From a virus: 26,274 bases of DNA. The notes below the pieces were generated by a model. That model did no database searches, had not been told where the DNA came from, and worked only from the letters and a program-made list of their open reading frames with translations. A program made the position numbers and the translations under genes. Shown one piece after another: positions 1-4,920 of the stretch. The stretch is taken from positions 1-26,274 of the IMG/VR virus record IMGVR_UViG_3300044630_000986, one strand, 5' to 3'. Positions within the stretch are counted from its first letter, which is position 1, and each line of letters begins with the position of its first letter.

Positions 1-788
1 CGTGGAAGTGTTTTCCATAGTCGTTGACTGGACTCAATACCTGCTTGGTCATTATCCATTGCAACGATTAAAGTATCTACCAAACTGTTTGCTAGATAAA
101 TCTGTGACTTGCTTACATGTGCTCCAAAGGTTGCTAAACCACTTACAGAATCTGTGACGCTGGCTAAACGAACAACATCCAATGGGGACTCAACAAGCAC
201 TCCAATCTTTGAACGCACTCGCTCTACACCAAACAGGGACTCGCTCTTCTTTACACCGATTGGATAGTTACGCACCCAATCCTTTTTCTTTTCCTGCCAT
301 CCTGTTAATTCACCCTCTGCGGAGACAATAGGAATAACCCATGACTTGTTTGTAGGGTTCCACTTAATTCCAAACTTACGAGCAACCATTTGGTCAAGGT
401 TTCGTTTCTCAAGAAGATGCTCAGGCACATCTGAAAACTTGTTGTATGTAATCCAATCTACGTCTGGTTGTTCTTCAGCAGTTTCTTTCTGTGTCAATTG
501 GTTTAATCCTGATTGAATTAAGAAAGAGTGCACTTCCCAAATAGATTTGTAGTCACCTGTTAGTTCAGATACAAGACTGTAGAGACTTCCTTTGGCACCA
601 CAGGAATAGCAAATCCATGCTCCCGTTGATGCGTTCATTGACCACGATGGAGAACGGTCAACCTTTCCTGTTGTGCGTAGATGCACAGGGCAACAGCCAG
701 ATATTTCACGCTCACCAACACGGCGAACATCTACACCTAACTCAACGAGTACTGACGATAAATCAGTAATACCAGTTGTCATTGTCAT
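1..788 (-). CDS. DNA primase, CHC2 zinc finger plus Toprim (3' end beyond window)
   Basis: DnaG-type primase that would make RNA primers at the phage fork. Reading leftward, a CHC2-like zinc finger is visible with Cys33-x2-His36 and Cys60-x2-Cys63. A linker follows, then a Toprim-like region near residues 210-260 with the acidic VESPLD motif, an ATFGAH segment and the metal-binding MDNDQAG motif. The frame is still open at base 1, so the C-terminus is missing. The gene overlaps the 3' end of the helicase gene. The start is ambiguous: ATG at 797, GTG at 791, ATG at 788 and ATG at 782 are all in frame. A strong GGAGGT lies at 805-800, giving 8 nt to the GTG and 11 nt to the ATG at 788. The domain order is that of DnaG-like primases. 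Association with the DnaB-like helicase is inferred from the neighbouring gene. Confidence 0.9.
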   Translation of the reverse strand, partial: MTMTTGITDLSSVLVELGVDVRRVGEREISGCCPVHLRTTGKVDRSPSWSMNASTGAWICYSCGAKGSLYSLVSELTGDYKSIWEVHSFLIQSGLNQLTQKETAEEQPDVDWITYNKFSDVPEHLLEKRNLDQMVARKFGIKWNPTNKSWVIPIVSAEGELTGWQEKKKDWVRNYPIGVKKSESLFGVERVRSKIGVLVESPLDVVRLASVTDSVSGLATFGAHVSKSQIYLANSLVDTLIVAMDNDQAGIESSQRLWKTLP

Positions 789-2013
789 CACTTTCATCCA
801 CCTCCGTAAAGTCCATGTTCTGCCAGTCCCACTTGATACGCACTTCACCCTTAGGAGCAGTACGAGCAAGGATAACTCTGATGATTGATTGATTGTCAAT
901 GTCAGGGTCTGACTCAACACCAAGCACGAGGTCTGAGTCCTGTACGAATGATGACGAGTACCCAATGGAGTCAGCCGTTACCTGACGTGACTTCTTGTTT
1001 CCTAACTTCCATGACAGCACCTGTGTGGTTCCTACAATAGGGATGTCAAACCTCTGTGCAAGTCGCTTTAGTGAACGTGTGATGTTAGTGAGGGCTTGAG
1101 GGCTTCCTTTAGGCTCACCATTTTCATCGTCCATCAAGTACACACCGTCAACAAACAGAATACCTGGTCTGTATTGCTGTACCTTTGCCGCAATTGCGCT
1201 GACAGTTGTTAAAGATGATGAGTCTTCAGTGAAGTGAAATGGGTGCATGTTCTTTTGCAAACGTAATGCTTTTTGAATCTTCTGCATCTCTTGGTTAGTA
1301 ATGTCACCACGAATGATTTTTGTATGTGACACACCAGACAACAGGGCGTCATAGCGAGCCTCTTGCTCTTCAATGCTCATTTCAAATGACACAAACATTG
1401 GAGTAACACCATGTTGGTGAGCAGAGTTAGCCATGATGAGAGACATCATTGACTTACCTTTCTTTGCTTCACCAACAAAGGTAATCAACTGTTGTGGTCG
1501 TAGTCCTGCGGTGATGCGGTCAAGGCCCATGAACCCTGTTGGGATACCCCGTAGAGCGTTAGGCATGTTACGCATCTCTTCATAACGAGATAGACGTTGT
1601 TCCCAGTTTTGGATGATGTCAACGTCACGAAGACGTGCTGTCTCTAGTGATGCCTTTTGTAAACCCTCAGACAGTTTCTTGTATGCTTCATCTACGTCAT
1701 TGTCATTTAGCAATGGCATTGCATTAGCAATAGATGTAATGATGTGTTCACGCTTGTATGCGTAGTACAACTCATCAATCAAAGCAGAGAATGGTTCTGC
1801 TTCAGCATCATAAACAGTTACATCACCAAACTCTTGTTTGAACACACGAGCAGTTGGAACAGCACCGTGCTTTCTCCAATAGTCCAGCATCCAAATCCAC
1901 ATGCGTTGGTAGTCGCCTGTGAAATGGTCTGGTCGTAAACCTGCTTCAATGACTTCAGAGACAGAACCTGTTTGAAGGACTTTGCTAATTAAGAGATGTT
2001 CGGCATTAGCCAT
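763..2013 (-). CDS. Replicative DNA helicase, DnaB-like
   Basis: RecA-fold replicative helicase of 416 aa. An N-terminal helical domain, DnaB N-like, covers roughly residues 1-110. The ATPase core has Walker A GEAKKGKS at about 181-188, the FEM segment with the likely catalytic Glu at about 210-212, Walker B ending ILFVD at about 285-289, and a sensor-like GTTQ near 328-331. It should unwind the fork as a hexamer. The ATG at 2013 overlaps the stop codon of the preceding gene as TAATG, which argues for translational coupling. An upstream in-frame GTG at 2025 would add only four residues and is less likely. The gene is flanked by a DnaC-like loader two genes upstream and a primase downstream, so the full loading and priming set sits in one operon. 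Length is shorter than bacterial DnaB (about 470 aa) but usual for phage versions. Confidence 0.93.
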   Translation of the reverse strand: MANAEHLLISKVLQTGSVSEVIEAGLRPDHFTGDYQRMWIWMLDYWRKHGAVPTARVFKQEFGDVTVYDAEAEPFSALIDELYYAYKREHIITSIANAMPLLNDNDVDEAYKKLSEGLQKASLETARLRDVDIIQNWEQRLSRYEEMRNMPNALRGIPTGFMGLDRITAGLRPQQLITFVGEAKKGKSMMSLIMANSAHQHGVTPMFVSFEMSIEEQEARYDALLSGVSHTKIIRGDITNQEMQKIQKALRLQKNMHPFHFTEDSSSLTTVSAIAAKVQQYRPGILFVDGVYLMDDENGEPKGSPQALTNITRSLKRLAQRFDIPIVGTTQVLSWKLGNKKSRQVTADSIGYSSSFVQDSDLVLGVESDPDIDNQSIIRVILARTAPKGEVRIKWDWQNMDFTEVDESDDNDNWYY

Positions 2014-2438
2014 TACAAAGTCCACGCTTTCTTGTTGTCTACGACAGTTGCTCGCAATCCAATGACTGCGGCTTGCTCCTGTTCAGGGACGTAAATAGTA
2101 CGCACTGAACGCTTGAAACGCAAGTCGTATGCCAACTCTTCAACGTTCTCATAATAATAAACAGGTAGTGATACACCTTTGCGAGCAAGCCACGCATCAA
2201 TAGCGTCTACTGCTTCAAAATCTAAGAATGTGTAAACCTCAGTATCAACGCCCAATCTGTCAGACGTATCTACTAACGCTTTGAGTGGTAGGTCATGCGC
2301 TTTCCATTTTGACAACTCTTTGTTCCAGTCATTGTTGGAGCGCTTAAATAATCTTTGTGGCGGTGGTGTTGCAAGGAGTCCCTCAAAGATTACACCTTGT
2401 CCAATGTCGTTGAAGTTTGCGATGTCATTCCCCTGCAC
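2013..2438 (-). CDS. Unknown replication-operon protein, 141 aa
   Basis: I do not recognise this protein. It lies between the loader ATPase and the helicase and overlaps both, so it probably works with them. The N-terminal part has a loop rich in proline (LLATPPPQRLF). The rest alternates predicted strands and helices (VDTEVYTFLDF, AVDAIDAWLARKG, SVRTIYVPEQEQA), compatible with a small alpha/beta fold. A longer frame opens at a TTG at 2471, but that would overlap the loader gene by 47 nt. The GTG at 2438 has GAAAGG nine bases upstream and overlaps the loader by 14 nt, so I prefer it. No catalytic motif, signal peptide or membrane segment is visible. It could be a fork accessory factor or a degenerate nucleotide-binding domain; neither can be shown from sequence alone. 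Confidence 0.75.
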   Translation of the reverse strand: MQGNDIANFNDIGQGVIFEGLLATPPPQRLFKRSNNDWNKELSKWKAHDLPLKALVDTSDRLGVDTEVYTFLDFEAVDAIDAWLARKGVSLPVYYYENVEELAYDLRFKRSVRTIYVPEQEQAAVIGLRATVVDNKKAWTL

Positions 2439-3075
2439 TGCTAATGACCTTTCGGTAGTCCTGTCCCTCAACGTTGATAAGGAAGCAACTCTCTTGAATG
2501 ATGGAGAGTAAACGCTTTCCGTATGTGCGTGACAGTTCTGCTGGTGGCAGGATGCTTGTAACGATGGTAATCAAACGCTCTTCATAACGATTGTCAATAA
2601 GAGAAATGATTGCGTTACGAGCAAACTCTGTTGTCGCACGCTCTGAACCTAGACCATCCAACACTAGGATGTCAAATGTACGGCGCATGTACTTGAGCAG
2701 GAATGGGTCTGAGTAAGGTTCGGGCAAGTCTCCGTCATTACGCATCTCGTCATAAACCATCTCAATGTAACGGTCTGCTGTAATGAATATTCCTGAGATG
2801 TTGTGGTTACGAATAACTTGTAATGCCGCACCTTGCGCCAAGTGTGTCTTTCCAACACCCGTGTGACCGTACAGATACAAACCCATACCCTCACTGTGGT
2901 TGCGATTAATAGTTGAACACCAATGCTCTACGGCTTCAAAGGATGTCTCATCACCTTTTGACTTATCGTAGTTTGAAAGGTCTTTATCTCTATAACGAGC
3001 AGGGATTCGTAGATTCTTAACTCTGTCTTCTGCACTACGATTTTGCCAGTACTTGTTGCTATGCCACTCAGCCAT
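2425..3075 (-). CDS. DnaC/IstB-like helicase loader ATPase
   Basis: AAA+ ATPase of the DnaC/DnaI family, 216 aa. It should bind the DnaB-like helicase and load it at the origin, the role played by lambda P or host DnaC. Visible motifs are Walker A GHTGVGKT at 70-77, Walker B ILVLD at 136-140, sensor-1-like TS at 173-174 and a probable arginine finger in GKRLLS near 187-191. An N-terminal segment of about 60 residues (PARYRDKDLSNYD) precedes the core, as in loaders that dock on helicase through the N-terminus. Unusually, the residue after the Walker B aspartate is Gly (LDGLG), where the family normally has Asp or Glu. The start at 3075 overlaps the upstream gene by 8 nt and the 3' end overlaps the next gene, so it is part of a tightly packed operon. 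Confidence 0.9.
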   Translation of the reverse strand: MAEWHSNKYWQNRSAEDRVKNLRIPARYRDKDLSNYDKSKGDETSFEAVEHWCSTINRNHSEGMGLYLYGHTGVGKTHLAQGAALQVIRNHNISGIFITADRYIEMVYDEMRNDGDLPEPYSDPFLLKYMRRTFDILVLDGLGSERATTEFARNAIISLIDNRYEERLITIVTSILPPAELSRTYGKRLLSIIQESCFLINVEGQDYRKVISSAGE

Positions 3076-3493
3076 TGTTGTCTTTCATAAGTCGTGGGTC
3101 AATCTTGGGGTCATCATCATAGACGTAGTTTGTTTCAGAACGTTCCACTTTGTTTGCCAAAGTATCTAGACGACCCAAGAAAGCCTTCCATGCAGGGATA
3201 CCGTCAGTCAATGGCTTTATCTGAATGTCTTTGTGGAACTGTGCAATCATTGCTCGTATATCATCATACGTTCTGCCTGTGTCAAGTATCTTGCGGAACG
3301 CTTTCATCATCGCTGGACCATTCACTTGGGCGTTCATCAAGTTGCTGGTATCCATCATCAGTTGGTCTCGGAACTCGTACACCAGAGATGCCGTAGTGTC
3401 CTTGCGTTTTTGTTTCTTGGGTGCTGGCGGTGTGTACTTGTCTTTGTCTGAGCCAAATGCCAGACCCCAATCGTCTTCATACTTTCCCATCAT
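3068..3493 (-). CDS. Unknown protein with KIDPRLM tail, 141 aa
   Basis: No family recognised. The first 35 residues are charged and proline/lysine-rich (PPAPKKQKRK). The middle looks helical (ASLVYEFRDQL, GPAMMKAFRKIL, DDIRAMIAQFHK). An acidic DDDP precedes the C-terminal KIDPRLM at residues 130-136, the same seven residues that end the initiator encoded just upstream. Its ATG overlaps the initiator stop codon (ATGA at 3493-3490), and its 3' end overlaps the loader start by 8 nt. Position and the shared tail suggest it acts with the initiator and loader, for example as a bridge, a second helicase-loading factor or an ssDNA-binding accessory. That role is inference. A second in-frame ATG at 3490 would remove one residue only. 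Confidence 0.8.
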   Translation of the reverse strand: MMGKYEDDWGLAFGSDKDKYTPPAPKKQKRKDTTASLVYEFRDQLMMDTSNLMNAQVNGPAMMKAFRKILDTGRTYDDIRAMIAQFHKDIQIKPLTDGIPAWKAFLGRLDTLANKVERSETNYVYDDDPKIDPRLMKDNNG

Positions 3494-3948
3494 GACATCA
3501 ACCTTGGGTCAATTTTTCCCTTTCTAGTTTGTTTATTCTTGTTACTTATTCTTATTTGGGTAGCGCCCGTGCTACCCTCGGGGGTAGCGCCCGTGCTACT
3601 ACTGGGTAGCGCCCCTGCTACCCCTAATGGGGAGGGTAGTTCCCCTGCTACCCCCACATAATGTGGGTTATTGAAGTTCACCCAATAAGAGTTGGGGAGG
3701 CTTCTGCCGTTCTTGCTAGACGTTCGTTTTATAATGACACCTAGGTCCACTAATTTATTTACTGACCTAATAACGGTGGTACGGTGGTACCCCGTCTGTT
3801 CTGCAATGTGGTCATAGGTAGTCCACAGTTCTTGAGTCTTTCCGTTCATGTAGCACAGCATTTCCAGTAAAACATCCGTAGTCGTAGCGTCTCCCCGAAG
3901 GTACTCTCTCAACCACTTGGGGTATTGAAGGAAGGCTCCATCAGCCAT
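3490..3948 (-). CDS. Winged-helix replication initiator, lambda O-like, carrying origin repeats
   Basis: Protein of 152 aa. Residues about 22-92 form a winged helix-turn-helix (LWTTYDHIAEQTGYHRTT then VIRSVNKLVDLGVI), the type found at the N-terminus of phage replication initiators such as lambda O. Residues 99-130 are a low-complexity Gly/Ala/Ser/Pro linker encoded by four dyad-symmetric DNA repeats. The last 22 residues are basic and end KIDPRLMS. The protein presumably binds the repeats inside its own gene and recruits the loader encoded two genes downstream. The start at 3948 is supported by AAGGAG six bases upstream and by a promoter-like site further up. The gene is first in the operon. 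Unlike lambda O it has almost no C-terminal domain after the repeats, so the short tail would have to do the recruiting. A plain transcription regulator is the main alternative. Confidence 0.8.
   Translation of the reverse strand: MADGAFLQYPKWLREYLRGDATTTDVLLEMLCYMNGKTQELWTTYDHIAEQTGYHRTTVIRSVNKLVDLGVIIKRTSSKNGRSLPNSYWVNFNNPHYVGVAGELPSPLGVAGALPSSSTGATPEGSTGATQIRISNKNKQTRKGKIDPRLMS
3510..3557. other. T-rich, pyrimidine-biased stretch next to the repeats (candidate DNA unwinding element)
   Basis: From 3511 to 3557, 37 of 47 bases are A or T by my count. The plus strand is almost all pyrimidine, so the strands are strongly asymmetric. It begins immediately beside the first 20-bp repeat, on the side toward the C-terminal codons. 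In lambda, an AT-rich asymmetric region lies at the same place relative to the O iterons and is where the duplex opens. It encodes the basic RISNKNKQTRKGK segment, which could in part explain the bias. Confidence 0.55.
3558..3653. repeat. Four 20-bp dyad-symmetric iterons, candidate replication origin
   Basis: Four copies of GGGTAGC-N6-GCTACCC lie at 3558-3577, 3582-3601, 3604-3623 and 3634-3653. Copies 1 and 3 have perfect 7-bp arms. Copy 2 ends GCTACTA and copy 4 begins GGGTAGT. Spacers are 4, 2 and 10 bp, so start-to-start distances are 24, 22 and 30. Because 22 is not a multiple of three, copies 3-4 encode GVAGxLP while copies 1-2 encode STGAT. The DNA is conserved across a change of frame, which points to a protein-binding DNA site. 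They sit inside the initiator gene next to an AT-rich tract, as in the lambda origin. Confidence 0.75.
3653..3667. repeat. Perfect 7-1-7 palindrome flanking the iteron array
   Basis: CCCACAT-A-ATGTGGG is a perfect inverted repeat with a single central base. It directly abuts iteron 4 on the side toward the DNA-binding-domain codons. Its sequence differs from the iterons. It could bind a second factor, or a dimer of the initiator in another mode, or arise by chance in codons for PHYVG. Confidence 0.4.
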
Positions 3949-3974
3949 ATTGTTCTCCTTATGAGTGGGTTTGC

Positions 3975-4002
3975 ATCATACACCATCGTGCACGCCTGTC
4001 TA
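3975..4002 (-). promoter_or_regulatory. Sigma70-like promoter for the replication operon
   Basis: On the minus strand, TAGACA (4002-3997; five of six matches to TTGACA) is followed after 16 bp by TATGAT (3980-3975; five of six matches to TATAAT). Transcription would start near 3968, about 20 bases before the initiator ATG, with AAGGAG at 3960-3955 in the leader. Confidence 0.6.
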
Positions 4003-4010
4003 TAGGGGCG

Positions 4011-4016
4011 TATGAT
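4011..4016 (+). promoter_or_regulatory. Candidate -10 box for the plus-strand cassette
   Basis: TATGAT on the plus strand mirrors the minus-strand -10 box as ATCATAC...GTATGAT inverted ends. No good -35 is present at 16-18 bp (best GTGCAC). The plus-strand promoter would therefore be weak or activator-dependent. It lies about 35 bases before the first plus-strand ATG. Confidence 0.35.
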
Positions 4017-4049
4017 AGATGATGGACCCTTACACCAGAAAGGCTACAG

Positions 4050-4214
4050 ATGGCTACCAAAAAAGAAGTATGGGATAAACCAAATCCCAAAAAGAAGTCA
4101 GACAAACTTACTCCTGAGCAAAAGTCTGAAGCAAAAGCCCGTGCTAAGAAAGCAGGGCGTCCCTACCCGAATCTCGTGGACAACATGGCTGTGTCCAAGA
4201 AGGATAAGAAATAA
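4050..4214 (+). CDS. Small basic protein, 54 aa
   Basis: Lysine-rich small protein of 54 residues (MATKKEVWDKPNPKKKSDK at the start, AGRPYPNLVDNMAV near the end). Short proteins with a GRPYPNLVDN-like tail occur in many environmental phages, but I know no function for them. It has an AAAGG ribosome site upstream, and its stop overlaps the next ATG as TAATG, so it is translated as part of the cassette. Its first five residues match those of the next gene (MATKK), with different codons. Likely cytoplasmic; nucleic acid or virion association would fit the charge but is inference. Confidence 0.75.
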   Translation: MATKKEVWDKPNPKKKSDKLTPEQKSEAKARAKKAGRPYPNLVDNMAVSKKDKK

Positions 4215-4480
4215 TGGCTACTAAGAAAGACCCACGACTTGAGCGTGCAGGTGTGTCAGGTTTTAATAAGCCAAAAGCAACTCCAGACCACCCCACTAAG
4301 TCACACATTGTTGTTGCTAAAGAAGGTGACCAGATTAAAACAATTCGTTTTGGTCAGCAAGGTGTTCAAGGTTCACCTGATGGTTCTGAGCGTAACAAAG
4401 CGTTTAAGGCTCGTCATGCCAAGAACATTAAGAAGGGCAAGTTGAGCGCCGCATATTGGGCAGATAAGGTGAAATGGTGA
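4214..4480 (+). CDS. Small conserved phage protein of unknown function, 88 aa
   Basis: Basic 88-aa protein. Conserved-looking blocks are KSHIVVAKEGDQIKTIRFGQ in the middle and NKAFKARHAKNI then SAAYWADKVKW at the end. I associate this pattern with a family of unknown function common in aquatic phages, but I cannot confirm the family name. It carries His38 and aromatic residues, but no convincing catalytic set. It opens with MATKKDPRL, whose DPRL matches the core of the KIDPRLM tail found on two replication proteins. It is coupled to both neighbours: ATG overlaps the previous stop, and its own stop overlaps the Dps start (4474-4480). No membrane segment or signal peptide is seen. Confidence 0.85.
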   Translation: MATKKDPRLERAGVSGFNKPKATPDHPTKSHIVVAKEGDQIKTIRFGQQGVQGSPDGSERNKAFKARHAKNIKKGKLSAAYWADKVKW

Positions 4481-4914
4481 GCGCACTTACTGACTCTCTA
4501 AAGACTCTTTTATCCGATACCGTAACAATGTATTTTGTTGCACATGGATTCCATTGGAATGTAGAAGGTCAAGACTTTAGCCAGTACCACTCGTTGTTTG
4601 CAGATATTTATGAAGATGTTTATTCATCCATTGACCCTATTGCGGAAGATGTACGCAAGTTGGGAGAGTACGCTCCGTATACACTCAGTAAGTTCACGAG
4701 TTTACGCACCGTTGAGCCAAAGGATGTCAAGCCCGAACCAAAAGCAATGGCTAAAGAACTTCTCCGCATCAACGAAGATTTGATTGAATCAGTCAACAAG
4801 GCTTTTAAAGAAGCAGAAAAGGCTGACGAACAAGGCATTATGGACTTCTTAGCGGGTCGTGACGACATGCATAAGAAGTGGCGTTGGCAGTTAACTGCCT
4901 CCACTAAGTCCTAG
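4474..4914 (+). CDS. Dps-family ferritin-like protein
   Basis: Dps/ferritin-fold protein, 146 aa, near the lower end of the family range. Dps dodecamers oxidise and store iron and shield DNA. The HWNVEG signature carries His27. His39, Asp54 and Glu58 sit in the order expected for the ferroxidase site formed between subunits. The acidic residue normally four positions after the second His is Ala43 here, with Asp44 next to it, so the iron site may be altered. The C-terminus is basic and helical (MHKKWRWQL). It is last in the plus-strand cassette, and its 3' end overlaps a convergent gene by 24 bp. GTG at 4477 is an alternative start. A role in coping with oxidative stress or Fenton damage during infection is inference. 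Confidence 0.88.
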   Translation: MVSALTDSLKTLLSDTVTMYFVAHGFHWNVEGQDFSQYHSLFADIYEDVYSSIDPIAEDVRKLGEYAPYTLSKFTSLRTVEPKDVKPEPKAMAKELLRINEDLIESVNKAFKEAEKADEQGIMDFLAGRDDMHKKWRWQLTASTKS

Positions 4915-4920
4915 CAGGAC
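4886..4920. terminator. Palindromes at convergent gene ends, possible bidirectional terminator
   Basis: GGCAG-TTAA-CTGCC (4886-4899) is a perfect 14-bp palindrome centred on the stop codon of the minus-strand gene. A second hairpin, GTCCT-AGC-AGGAC (4908-4920), covers the Dps stop. Together they could slow polymerase from both sides. Neither has a T-run, so intrinsic termination is not assured. Confidence 0.35.

Noticed and set aside
2439-2471. TTG start for the protein between loader and helicase
   Set aside because: It would overlap the loader gene by 47 nt; the GTG at 2438 has a ribosome site at good distance.
3558-3653. CRISPR-like array of short repeats
   Set aside because: Repeats are 20-bp dyads with 2-10 bp spacers inside a coding gene; CRISPR spacers would be about 30 bp and unique.
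3773-3788. Tandem ACGGTGGT-ACGGTGGT
   Set aside because: Two copies only, within the recognition-helix codons for YHRTTV; explained by the protein sequence.
3949-4049. Possible RNA gene in the divergent gap
   Set aside because: Too short after promoters and ribosome sites are placed; no stable long stem seen.
4426-4474. GTG at 4477 as the certain Dps start
   Set aside because: Both ATG 4474 and GTG 4477 are possible; ATG kept because spacing alone does not decide and the difference is one residue.
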